From Viola odorata (lineage: Eukaryota; Streptophyta; Magnoliopsida; Malpighiales; Violaceae): a stretch of 64,000 bases of DNA. Positions 10,701-20,395 of this stretch are shown here, in pieces. Within the stretch, counting starts at the first letter, position 1. Each line of letters begins with the position of its first letter. Where the stretch lies: NCBI GenBank assembly GCA_963691705.1, contig OY829539.1, positions 75,613,255 to 75,677,254 of the forward strand, in the 5' to 3' direction. The position numbers and the translations under genes are program-made. The notes beneath the pieces were generated by a model that had not been told where the DNA came from, did not search any database, and saw only the letters and a list, made by a program, of their open reading frames with translations.

Positions 10701-13700
10701 TTCTCCTTCACTTCCCTTAAAGCAAGGCAGCGGCTCCTCCCAAACTCGTCCAAGTCAACAACATTCTCAATCCACTATGGCATTCGAGTCCGAACCGGAA
10801 GTGGTGCAACCTACACAAGTCACTCCACGACAACAACCCACACCATTTCAATCTTTTGCACTACCTTGTCAATCGATTGAAAGAGATGTGGCCGAGCTCC
10901 AAGCTATAGAAGCTAAAAAGAGTGAAAAATGTGAGGTTATGAATGAGAGAAAAGAGTGTGGAGAGAAGAAAGTAAGTGATGAGGAAAATACACGACATGA
11001 AAAAAGTAAGCATGCCAATGAGAGTGAGTGCAACCGTACTCGCGAGAATGAGTTGAGTGAGCTCAATGAGTTAGATCAATTTCAAGTTTATGACAACCTA
11101 TTGTTTGAATTATATTTTGACAATCCGTTGTTTGAGCTTGAAATTGAGGAAAAAGAAAGTGAGCAAAACAGCCCCCATGAAAAAAGTGAGTATGGGTCAA
11201 GAGATAGTGAGCAAAACAGCCCGCATGAAAAGAACGAGCATGCGAGAGAGAAACACACACATGAGAGGAGTGAATATACAGAAAAATTGAGAGAAGAAAG
11301 TGAGGAAAAGAAGCAAACTGAAATTGTGGGAGCTATTGATCCAATGAGCGTGCCTTTGTGCAATGAGGATCAATTAGCTCACTCTAACATTGACACTTCT
11401 TTTCCTACTGTTTGTGTGTCTTTCTTGCAGAAAATTTCGAAGGGTTGTCACGAACATACGCCCACAAATGTTCCAAGGAGCGAAGGTGGTTCTAAACCAT
11501 CAATCCTAGGAGGCGTTGGAAGTGTAATTGCTCAACAATGGTGCTCAATGCGGCAAGGCCTTGAGGTAAACCGTTCCCCCCTTCCCGCTTTGCCCAACGG
11601 GTATGTTTTCACTCCCTTTTTGAATGCTCAATTGTTTGAGGTTGTTCAATTCACTCACCCTTATTCACATGATGAAATTTTGTATGATAACCATGTAGCA
11701 TGTGATAAGGAATCATTCTTGCATTTCATTGAGCATGATCCATTTGTTCGTGTATTTGAAAACCACTTGGGTACAAATTTTATGGCATGTATCCACAACC
11801 TTCCTGTACCCTTCGTCAAGCAAAATTTTTCTTGGTTTGAGCATAGACATTACTTGAATGAAAATTTTGTGGCATGTGTTAAAATTCCTAATTTGCATTT
11901 CATCAAGTATGACCCTTTCTTGCTCAAACGTGCTAATTTTTGTAATTTTTCGGATAATATGTATAATTTATATACATGTTGTTTTCATTTGGAATCCATG
12001 ATTGATTGGCATAAAGTGTGGAAACAATTCTTTCGCTCCAACTTGTTAGAATTCTCTTGGCCTAATTGCTGCAAAGAATTGTATTTCTTTTTGTGCCGAT
12101 TACTTGGTATTCCAAAACATTTTGTAAATGGGCGTGTGGCTCAATTTTCTTGGCTGATCCTTATAGGCCGCTTTGAGAAAATGACCCACCGCCTATGTTG
12201 TTTAATAGTTTGTGACCCCGTGCGCATTCCCAATATTGTCTTGAAGACTAGTGTGTATAAAGATGAAATGGATGTGCATGATTTTGAATTGAATAAATTT
12301 TATTTTGCCAAGTGTAGCCTACATGAGTTATTTGTGGATAATATACACTTAAATACCATGGATATGTTGTGTGTTAGGAAAACACAAATTCTTGGCCCGA
12401 ATTTGTCAAGAATTAATTGGTTTAACTCTTACGAGAATTTGTGTTTTCTCTTGCGGAATTTGTTTGGTATTTTCATGTGCATTGTGCTCAATTCTCTTGG
12501 TTTGTTGTGGTGAGCCGAAGAGAAAAGATAAGTTATTATGTCGGTTGTTCTACACTTTGTGATGCCATCCGTATTGTGTATGAAATTTTTCAAAACGATG
12601 TGCATCCATGTGCAATCACTATTGTTGATTTTTCCTTGGATCACCCTAGGCATAGGCACGCGCAATTGCGCCTCTTGGGTTTCTCACCTTTGTTTCCAAG
12701 TGTTTTTGAGTGTGTAGGTGAGAAGATTGAGGCTATGGATTCGAGGACGAATCCTTTTGAAGAGGGAGAGGTTGATGCGATCACGGCCCCCTTCGAATTA
12801 GAACAACTTGACACCTTGCCAAGAGAGACGGACACGAGCAGCCGAGCCGTGCAAATATTTCATCGCGTGTTCGTAACAAGCATATGGACAAGCATATGGA
12901 CAAGCAGATGGTGTCCGATTTGAGAGAACAGAGGCTTGATGGAAACTTCAAGATGTTATCGTTCGTTTGGGACAAGTTTCAGGCCAATCGGACGGGTGGA
13001 TCAAAAGTTATGCTAATCGACATTCTGGCGCGCAGGAAGAAAAATTGGCTAACGTGATCACGCTAAGCTCTTAGCGTGATTCACGCTAACCACTGTTTTG
13101 AGTTGGATTTTTGGTCTTTTAAGCCCATTTTGTGTAATAGCTTAGGCCCTTTGTAACTTAGTATAAATAGGGACTTGCTCCTCACTTGTAAAGGAGTTTT
13201 GGATGATGAATGAATGTTTAAGTTGAGTTTACTCCTTCCTTTATTCATTCATCCATTGCTCACCCTTCCTTGAGAGGGATCCGTCGAGTTGAGAATACTC
13301 CTCCCGATCTCTCTTTGGGAAATCAAATTGGGGCTTGCCTTGGTCTTGGATCGCCGTGGCTTGAGTCAATCAAAAAGAACAAGAATCATTCACATGTGTA
13401 ACCCGTTGTTACCTCCTCGTGTCTCAATCGTCACCTCTAATCCCTCCGCCATTCAATCGGGTAATTTGTAAGTCATTCCTTTCCGCTACGTGTCTACCTC
13501 CGTTCATCCATATTTCCTACTGTTTTTATTGTTGTTTGTGTGCTCAAACCCATGAGCTAGATCCTCCTTTCGTTGAATGTCATTTTGGCCGGATTTCTCT
13601 TCCGAGTTTCGGCCGGGATCACATCAATCCTGGCCCCCTTCGAATTAGAACAACTTGACACCTTGCCAAGAGGATCGGTCACGGGCAGCCGAGCCTTGCT

Positions 13701-16700
13701 AATGCGCATAATTCATGCCCAAGGTCGAGGATCGAGTGCTAAATCTTCGCAATACCTAGGCCTAGACACGCGGAACTCCCAAGATGGTTGAGAAAGCCAT
13801 GAAGTAGAGGCGCGTCTAGCCCCAAGCAAGTCACCAGGCCACGCACACTCATTCCAAGGCCTTGGCAACAAATGCTCCATCTATGCAAGTCAGAATTGTG
13901 TCGCCTAGTCTCCACCAGAATATGGACAAGAAAATGGTGCCCGATTTGAGAGATCAGAAGCTTGATGGAAACTTCAAGATGTTAGCTTTCATTTGAGACA
14001 AGTTTCAGGTCAATCGGACGGGTGAATCAAAAGTTAGGCTACTCGACATTTTGGCGCGCAGGAAGAAAAATGCTAGCGTGATCACGCCTAGTCCTTAACG
14101 TGAATCACGCTAGCTACTGGAGTGGATTCTGAATTTTTGGCATCCTAGCGTGATCACGTTAAAGTGTTAACGTGAATCACGCTAAGGCAAGCGTGATCAC
14201 GTCTCACCCTTAAACGTGAATCACGCTACCTTCGGGAGTAAATTTGCAATTTTATTCAAGCCTTAACGTGATCACGTTAAGGGCTTAACGTGAATCACGT
14301 TAAGGAAAAGTTGGCTAACGTGATCACGTTTAGACCCTAACGTGAATCACGTTAGCTTCTGTTTTGGGACGAATTTTGGGCTTTTCAAGCCCAATTTGTG
14401 TACGAACTATAAATAGGTTTTTTCTTCCTTTCTTGAGGGAGCTTTGGACAACTTTGTGTGTGTTTTGTTGAGTGAGAATTCTCCTCCTTTGTACACATGG
14501 AGCTAGGGCTCAACACTTTCATTCCTTGAGAGGGATCGATCGAGTTTGAGATTACTCCTCTCGATCTCTCTCCGGGAAATCAAACCTTGTAATCGTGTTA
14601 ACAATTTGTGTGAATGAAATATGTATTTTCTTGTTTGATCATCCATAGAAATGAGTCTCAATCTTGGCCCTCGGAGTATATCTTGATCAAGCAATCGTTC
14701 GTGTGATTGTCGCTACTTTGCGTGTGCTCACCTCCGTCCCTTCCATCCATCTTCTAAATCCCGGGTAACTCCCATCTTTCCATCGCTCTTTTGTGTCTCT
14801 TTCTCCGCTGCATCTCCATATCTTGTTATTTCCCTCCTTGTGGTCATGTGTGTGCTAGATGATTCGCTTGGCTAGATCCTTCATAAGCTCCATATGTAAT
14901 CCGGCCAACGGACCCTAGGCCGTGATCGCATCAGAGAGAATAATATAAATCTACCTGCAAAGCATCTTCATTTTCGTTCTCACTCCTGGCAGCATCCTCA
15001 GTGTTAATGGGGAGTGTTGGCTTAGCTTTGCTAATGCAATAGAACTTTCTGACTAGGACTTCAACCTGCAGGGAACAGGAGCATCAGACATTTTACCATC
15101 CAGAAGCATATAGTTTCATATGCATATAGAAAAAAACCCACACTGGTTTTATCCAATTCCAGCTAAATAAGAGAATCCCCATGTAGAACCTTTTTTCCTA
15201 AATAAGAAAAGAAAAGAAAGGAACCTGCTGCGTAGTTCCCTTGATGGGAACAGAGGGGACAGAAACAAGGCCTAAAACATCAACAATTGACTCCCGGTTG
15301 ATCGCTGCCACAAATTTCACCATGTCTCGGCTCACCACCTCTGGCTGCGCAGTGACAACGCACTGCACAGTGAAGCCCTCCTCTCTCACCACTACGAAAG
15401 CCATGTTTTTACCCACAGGACGGACAGTTTGAACCCGTCCGCGAATCAGCACCTCCTTTTCCTTGAATCCATCGTCGAGCTCCCCCACTGGGATCCACTC
15501 ATTGAGATCCGCCTCCTCTTTGGACTGTAGTTCAAGCAGCGGAACATCCCCGTAGTTGGACGCTAGAGGGTCCTCCGCGTTACCGGAGAGAGAAGTGGAA
15601 GAAACAGATTCGGAGGCTGATGTGATGGAAGCAACTTCGGGGCGACGGCGCAGCTTCTCCTGCTTCGCGGCTTCTTTCTTGGCATCTTTTTTACTGATCG
15701 GTTTTGATGATTCTTCCTCTGGTTGTTCCTGTTTAGGCACGGGGAGATCAGATTCCGATGACTGACGGGTGTCGAATCCGCGATCATAAATAAAAAGATT
15801 ACAACTTATCACTAAGCAGCAAAAAGGATTTGTGCATAGCGGCAAGAGGATCGATCCACAGGGACTATCGGCCTAATGCTCATTCTCCTGCAAACAACCA
15901 AACCAAACTGATCAGAACTAAGGGGGAGGTAAAAACAGTACAGAAAATAAATGACAGGAAAATAAAATAAAGCAGGAGACATGGCAGCTCCATCTCAAGG
16001 CCTTGAGATGAGTCTGCCATGCTCTAAATAAAAACAGTAAAAGAAATACGAAAATAGTAAAGATAAAGAGAGTGAAAGGATGAGGGAAATATTATTCCCG
16101 GTAGAGATCTCTTGAGGTAACAATTCCATGTTGTTCATTGACACAAAACATTTTGAAAACAATTTCCATAGGGAAGTTATAGAGAAACATCCAGGGGCGA
16201 TCTCCAAGCCTCCTCCTACTCAAGCCGCATGAAGAGAAGCTAATCGTGCGACCCTAACTCCCTTAACAATTCTATGTTGTACCTGTCCGCCACTCTACTG
16301 GAATTCCCCGCTGTCACCCAAGAAACTCAGTAAAGGAACAAGCACGCTCATAAAATTCCTAGATTGTTGATATGATTAGGAAGGCCCTTCCCTAGACCTT
16401 GAGATGGACGCACTTGCAGTCCATTGACCTCAAAACTAACTCCTTTCTTCTTCTAGCTTCAAGAAGACATCATCCCATCCACTAGTTGTCTACTCGGGTT
16501 CTCTCTAGTGCAGAAACGTGGCACTAGAGTGATTCTACTGTAATCAACCAAGTTGAAATCTAAGTTGGCCAAACTCAAACACAACCCAATTAAATTGTCA
16601 TTAAACCAAGCAAGAAAAGAGATATGAAAAACATTTTTATTGAAGAACAACAAGTCTCACAACATACTGGAATTGTTAACCTCTCAATCCCCACCAGGAA

Positions 16701-19700
16701 TCGGAGGAATTAATTACAACTCCAATCAAAACAGCAAGCTTGAATAAAATCCGAAAATACAAGAAAATGGACAATAATGAAAAATGAGAGAACTAGCTTC
16801 TCTCTTCCGTTCCCCTCTCTTCTCCTTCTGGTCTGGTCTGGACTGGACGTCCTCTGCTCAAGCCTCTTCACTTAAATGGCAGCCAAGGTCAGTCAACCCA
16901 AAGAATAAAATATTCCCAAGTTGGCAAATCCATAAAACAAGCACGCTAAACATTCTCCACTATGTTTTGTTTCTTTGAGCCACGTGAGGGAGAATATAGC
17001 ATGCTGGGAACACCTTGTCTCCATTTACCAAGTCCCAAGCAGACAATAAAAGCACTCAGGAATAAATAATTGTAGCACGGAAAAATATGGTCAGTGCTGT
17101 CCAGCTGGAATCTGCCAGGTCGCTTCATCTCAAGGCCTTGAGATAGGCCGGAAATGCGCCAGGAAAATCTGCTCAACACTAATTGATCATTTGAGCTCTA
17201 ATCTTCGGCCTTTTCATTCCTTTTCCTCCTTCAACATATATTAACCCTATAAAACCACAAAGGAAGGAAACAAGCTCAAAGTAGCATATTAATCATCTCA
17301 ATTAATAATAAAAGAGACAATAAATCATTGTAAATAAACAATCAATCAAAACCCCCCACACTTAAACCATGCTTGCCCTCAAGCATGAACTAAAAAACAC
17401 AGAAACACAGAAAACAGAACACCCTTTATACAGAAAATCAATCCCTGGACTGAACTCATATGAACACTTCAAAAATCAACTCTTTCAAGCAATGCTCAAA
17501 CACTATCAACACTATAAAATGTACAAATGTTCAAATAGTGGCATAATAGCATGCTGTTCAACCAGGAAATAAAACCCTAGAACTACTGACTTCTCTGCCC
17601 AAGACTCAATCCAAACGCAGCTGCTACACAAGCAAAAATACACAAGCAGTCATGCAACAATATTAAAAATACAAGCAACAAAATTAAAGAGCACCACCAA
17701 GCTTTCCTCTTCTCCCTTCTGCACATTTTCTTTCTTTTATTTAGGCCCTCTTATACCTCCTTTATTCTTTTTTTTTTTTTTCTTTTTTTTTTAAATAGGC
17801 CTTCGGCCTCTTAAACCCCCTTTCTGTCACGATCCCAAAACATACAAACACACACAATCATGCAAAGAATAAAAAGACACTAACGCAAAGCAAAAATTAA
17901 AAACTTGCTGCAACATAATGGACGGGATCTTCATCCCAAGGTCTTGAGATGAGAAGACAGTACAATCCTAGCAAAATATTTCCTAGGACAACAATACTCA
18001 TTATACAACCACGTGAATAAATGTACAAATTGTAATATCAGAAGTATTTAACATTGCGAGACAGAGTTGATTGATCAAGTATTCACATAAGTCGAGTTTT
18101 TAGGATTTCATTTTATACAAGGGTGCAAAAAAAATAGAAAAAGAAAAAAAACACAAAAACAACAAAAATATGCCCAAAAATACAATAAAAACACGAAAGT
18201 GACTCCCCCACACTTATTGGACACATTGTCCTCAATATGAACGAGCACAAACAAGGGCAAAAAGACAGTAACAAAGAAAGATAAAACCTGGGGGCGAAGT
18301 TGATGGAGTAGGTGAAGGGGTAGCTGGTGCAACACATCCGCCTCATCTCAAGGTCTTGAGAAGAGTCTACCTGGAAACTTCCGCAGCTGCACTGAAAAGG
18401 AGGGGGAAAAAACAGAAAAACAGAAACAACGAAAGAAACATGGGTTGCCTCCCATGAAGCGTCCATCTTTATAGTCTTGGGCTAGACTCTATTATTCATC
18501 AGTTGATCTGGTCATAAACAGAGAAAAACAAACATTAGTTCAACAGATAATCCCCGGCAACGGCGCCAATTTATGACGGGTGTCGAATCCGCGATCATAA
18601 ATAAAAAGATTACAACTTATCACTAAGCAGCAAAAAGGATTTGTGCATAGCGGCAAGAGGATCGATCCACAGGGACTATCGGCCTAATGCTCATTCTCCT
18701 GCAAACAACCAAACCAAACTGATCAGAACTAAGGGGGAGGTAAAAACAGTACAGAAAATAAATGACAGGAAAATAAAATAAAGCAGGAGACATGGCAGCT
18801 CCATCTCAAGGCCTTGAGATGAGTCTGCCATGCTCTAAATAAAAACAGTAAAAGAAATACGAAAATAGTAAAGATAAAGAGAGTGAAAGGATGAGGGAAA
18901 TATTATTCCCGGTAGAGATCTCTTGAGGTAACAATTCCATGTTGTTCATTGACACAAAACATTTTGAAAACAATTTCCATAGGGAAGTTATAGAGAAACA
19001 TCCAGGGGCGATCTCCAAGCCTCCTCCTACTCAAGCCGCATGAAGAGAAGCTAATCGTGCGACCCTAACTCCCTTAACAATTCTATGTTGTACCTGTCCG
19101 CCACTCTACTGGAATTCCCCGCTGTCACCCAAGAACTCAGTAAAGGAACAAGCACGCTCATAAAATTCCTAGATTGTTGATATGATTAGGAAGGCCCTTC
19201 CCTAGACCTTGAGATGGACGCACTTGCAGTCCATTGACCTCAAAACTAACTCCTTTCTTCTTCTAGCTTCAAGAAGACATCATCCCATCCACTAGTTGTC
19301 TACTCGGGTTCTCTCTAGTGCAGAAACGCGGCACTAGAGTGATTCTACTGTAATCAACCAAGTTGAAATCTAAGTTGGCCAAACTCAAACACAACCCAAT
19401 TAAATTGTCATTAAACCAAGCAAGAAAAGAGATATGAAAAACGTTTTTATTGAAGAACAACAAGTCTCACAACATACTGGAATTGTTAACCTCTCAATCC
19501 CCACCAGGAATCGGAGGAATTAATTACAACTCCAATCAAAACAGCAAGCTTGAATAAAATCCGAAAATACAAGAAAATGGACAATAATGAAAAATGAGAG
19601 AACTAGCTTCTCTCTTCCGTTCCCCTCTCTTCTCCTTCTGGTCTGGTCTGGTCTGGACTGGACGTCCTCTGCTCAAGCCTCTTCACTTAAATGGCAGCCA

Positions 19701-20170
19701 AGGTCAGTCAACCCAAAGAATAAAATATTCCCAAGTTGGCAAATCCATAAAACAAGCACGCTAAACATTCTCCACTATGTTTTGTTTCTTTGAGCCACGT
19801 GAGGGAGAATATAGCATGCTGGGAACACCTTGTCTCCATTTACCAAGTCCCAAGCAGACAATAAAAGCACTCAGGAATAAATAATTGTAGCACGGAAAAA
19901 TATGGTCAGTGCTGTCCAGCTGGAATCTGCCAGGTCGCTTCATCTCAAGGCCTTGAGATAGGCCGGAAATGCGCCAGGAAAATCTGCTCAACACTAATTG
20001 ATCATTTGAGCTCTAATCTTCGGCCTTTTCATTCCTTTTCCTCCTTCAACATATATTAACCCTATAAAACCACAAAGGAAGGAAACAAGCTCAAAGTAGC
20101 ATATTAATCATCTCAATTAATAATAAAAGAGACAATAAATCATTGTAAATAAACAATCAATCAATGACAT
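4750..20170 (-). CDS. Cytosolic aspartyl-tRNA synthetase (IBI1-type), interrupted by two LTR elements
   Basis: Class II aspartate-tRNA ligase, charging tRNA-Asp in the cytosol. The Arabidopsis relative IBI1 is also the receptor for beta-aminobutyric acid-primed defence. Exons on the minus strand: 20169-20170 plus 15225-15762, then 14955-15065, 6938-7051, 6325-6615, 6138-6239, 5909-5962, 5754-5833, 5549-5664, 5187-5301 and 4750-4876. All junctions are GT-AG and in phase. Ignoring the insertions the product is 549 residues, close to the usual length of about 550. Visible parts: Lys/Glu-rich N-terminus, OB-fold anticodon domain (about 85-190), motif 1 region (about 256-275), motif 2 FRAE (323-326) and motif 3 GVGLER (518-523) near the C-terminus. 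A 4.4-kb LTR element separates the native ATG (20168-20170) from the rest. An LTR-borne ATG at 15843-15845 is in frame and adds 28 residues. Whether the locus still yields enzyme is uncertain; the clean exons suggest the insertions are recent or tolerated. Confidence 0.93.
7202..8515 (+). repeat. Left LTR (LTR-A) of the intronic element
   Basis: 1314 bp, TG...CA ends with a 16-bp inverted terminal match. It has a TATAAATAGG box at about 7990. LTR-A and LTR-C (13632-14933) differ at roughly a dozen positions that I could spot by eye, so the insertion is fairly young but not brand new. It contains the alternating palindrome array at 7656-7937. Confidence 0.88.
7656..7937 (+). repeat. Array of ten alternating GTGATCAC / GTGAATCAC palindromes in the LTR
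   Basis: Ten near-palindromic units occur in strict alternation: an even palindrome with core CGTGATCACG, then an odd one with core CGTGAATCACG (the last is GTGATTCAC). The unit flanks are TAA/TTA or TAG/CTA. The five pairs are separated by unrelated spacers of 5 to 50 bp. The same array recurs in LTR-C (about 14075-14355); the divergent LTR-B has one pair only (about 13049-13090). It lies upstream of the TATA box, as a regulatory array would, but no factor is known to me. Confidence 0.8.
9829..12513 (+). CDS. Large gag-like ORF of a non-autonomous LTR element
   Basis: Open frame of about 894 residues from the ATG at 9829, which follows a CAG acceptor-like site (9821-9823); the frame is open from 9757. 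Residues 1-120 are very acidic (Asp, Glu, Ser, Cys runs). A proline-rich stretch follows, then a zinc-knuckle-like motif [14 protein letters not shown] in which the expected His is Arg. A charged Glu/Lys section contains two EQNSPHEK repeats. The last third is aromatic and cysteine-rich, with repeated HFI..DPF and NF.AC words. No protease, reverse transcriptase, RNase H or integrase motif is visible. It probably derives from gag plus sequence of unknown origin. The frame ends just before the 3' LTR region, where [14 protein letters not shown] coding occurs in another frame. Function unknown. Confidence 0.6.
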   Translation: MSRDSDCESCDQESYYDDDDSQCIDESGDESCGDDSCQFDGDEDFEPCGESGDECSIDREDEYQDESEVTCSESEDNEDPPSPHVFSRGSSSVCSEDDDQEETSSPRLLIRGSTSSCSEDDDDEDFPQVSSYGLGSIVHQSLGHGPEPRHFFSSSVQVRTKQDGTPRRVPPSPPPRIRHHQGRMPPHPLQEFQQDFRTTSLPSTSSKQASEVFCTTCTGRGRSCDICPNNRVNEVSAKAKQHEENDHTKKEKSGKTKNSDDLPSGVRNDAWWENLSGLVKNIARPKRDKNSSPSLPLKQGSGSSQTRPSQQHSQSTMAFESEPEVVQPTQVTPRQQPTPFQSFALPCQSIERDVAELQAIEAKKSEKCEVMNERKECGEKKVSDEENTRHEKSKHANESECNRTRENELSELNELDQFQVYDNLLFELYFDNPLFELEIEEKESEQNSPHEKSEYGSRDSEQNSPHEKNEHAREKHTHERSEYTEKLREESEEKKQTEIVGAIDPMSVPLCNEDQLAHSNIDTSFPTVCVSFLQKISKGCHEHTPTNVPRSEGGSKPSILGGVGSVIAQQWCSMRQGLEVNRSPLPALPNGYVFTPFLNAQLFEVVQFTHPYSHDEILYDNHVACDKESFLHFIEHDPFVRVFENHLGTNFMACIHNLPVPFVKQNFSWFEHRHYLNENFVACVKIPNLHFIKYDPFLLKRANFCNFSDNMYNLYTCCFHLESMIDWHKVWKQFFRSNLLEFSWPNCCKELYFFLCRLLGIPKHFVNGRVAQFSWLILIGRFEKMTHRLCCLIVCDPVRIPNIVLKTSVYKDEMDVHDFELNKFYFAKCSLHELFVDNIHLNTMDMLCVRKTQILGPNLSRINWFNSYENLCFLLRNLFGIFMCIVLNSLGLLW
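12773..13626 (+). repeat. Divergent inner LTR (LTR-B)
   Basis: 854 bp, beginning TGATGCGATCACGGCC directly after a polypurine tract, and ending GGGATCACATCA. It shares the first about 60 bp, part of the middle and the TATAAATAGG box (about 13161) with LTR-A and LTR-C but is much shorter and clearly diverged. It has only one pair of the palindromes. It is the true 3' LTR by position next to the polypurine tract, yet it does not match the left LTR. Confidence 0.75.
13632..14933 (+). repeat. Right outer LTR (LTR-C), 5' end missing
   Basis: Near-identical copy of LTR-A that lacks the first about 12 bases (TGATGCGATCAC is replaced by unrelated bases at the junction with LTR-B) but has the complete 3' end GGCCGTGATCGCATCA. 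Its right flank carries the GAGAG duplication that pairs with the left side of LTR-A. There is no polypurine tract in front of it. Confidence 0.85.
15763..17348 (-). repeat. 3' LTR of the tRNA-Asp-primed element
   Basis: 1586 bp. On the minus strand it begins TGATTGATTG and ends ACCCGTCA. Its last 83 bp encode, in frame with AspRS, a start codon and 27 further codons leading into the native second codon. It carries two copies of the palindrome CATCTCAAGGCCTTGAGAT(G/A) (15993-16012 and 17126-17145) and a CACGTG G-box at 16981-16986. Confidence 0.92.
17349..18573 (-). repeat. Internal region of the tRNA-Asp-primed element, non-coding
   Basis: About 1.2 kb without any convincing coding frame. 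It includes a T-rich tract (about 17760-17800), the words TAGGCCTTCGGCCTC, two more copies of the palindrome CATC(T/C)CAAGGTCTTGAGA (17932-17951 and 18344-18363), and the primer-binding site at 18551-18568. The polypurine tract lies at its other end (17349-17362). Confidence 0.85.
18574..20163 (-). repeat. 5' LTR of the tRNA-Asp-primed element
   Basis: 1590 bp, almost identical to the copy at 15763-17348. The visible differences are a GTCTG repeat-unit gain, a one-base indel and two or three substitutions. It lies just downstream of the native AspRS ATG on the minus strand. A transcript from the native promoter would read ATG TCA and then a 17-codon ORF running into this LTR and stopping. Confidence 0.92.
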
Positions 20171-20223
20171 TGTGGGTCGATTACGACAAACAGACGGCGG
20201 AAGAAGGATGCTAGACTCTGATG

Positions 20224-20234
20224 TTTAGGGTTTT
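20224..20234 (-). promoter_or_regulatory. Telo-box (AAACCCTAA) in the AspRS 5' leader
   Basis: The minus strand reads AAAACCCTAAA about 55 bp upstream of the native ATG. Telo-boxes of this sequence are common in leaders and promoters of plant translation-machinery genes, which fits an aminoacyl-tRNA synthetase. A CT/GA-rich tract (about 20251-20272) lies just upstream. The LTR insertion separates this region from most of the coding sequence. Confidence 0.5.
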
Positions 20235-20395
20235 AACTATCAGGTTTCCTTCTATTTCTCTCTCTCTCTGTTTTTTAATGATAATTGGTATTATTATGCT
20301 TTCATGGGCTGGGTTCAAACGAACGTGATCCATATTCCCATTTTGGGCCAAGCCCAACTTCTAATTTTCAGACAACGAATGACACGAGACGGTAA

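Larger units (their letters stand above)
7202..14933 (+). mobile_element. 7.7-kb non-autonomous Ty3/gypsy-like LTR element in AspRS intron 2
   Basis: The element is flanked by the 5-bp duplication GAGAG (7197-7201 and 14934-14938). Its LTRs begin TGATGCGATCACGGCC and end GGCCGTGATCGCATCA. After the left LTR comes a primer-binding-like site TGGTAGCGGAGC (8518-8529), similar to but not matching the common initiator-Met site. A polypurine tract GAAGAGGGAGAGG lies just before the inner LTR at 12773. The internal region has one large gag-like ORF and no pol genes, so it depends on another element. It lies antisense to the AspRS gene, with its right end 21 bp from the exon-2 donor splice site. An extra LTR sits inside the right end (see the 12773 entry). 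Confidence 0.88.
15763..20163 (-). mobile_element. 4.4-kb tRNA-Asp-primed non-autonomous LTR element at the AspRS start codon
   Basis: On the minus strand the element runs 5' LTR 18574-20163, primer site, short internal region, polypurine tract GTGTGGGGGGTTTT, and 3' LTR 15763-17348. The flanking duplication is ATGAC on the plus strand (15758-15762 and 20164-20168). The primer site TGGCGCCGTTGCCGGGGA (plus 18551-18568) is the exact complement of the last 18 bases of plant tRNA-Asp as I remember them. The internal region is only 1.2 kb, with no gag or pol, so this is a LARD/TRIM-like passenger. The two LTRs differ by about five small changes that I could see, which makes it a young insertion. 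It has the same orientation as the AspRS gene. Confidence 0.92.

Noticed and set aside
16459..16653. Minus-strand frame repeated at 19269-19463, and likewise 15995-16207 with 18806-19018
   Set aside because: These are matching positions in the two LTRs of one element. Identity comes from recent insertion, not from coding selection.
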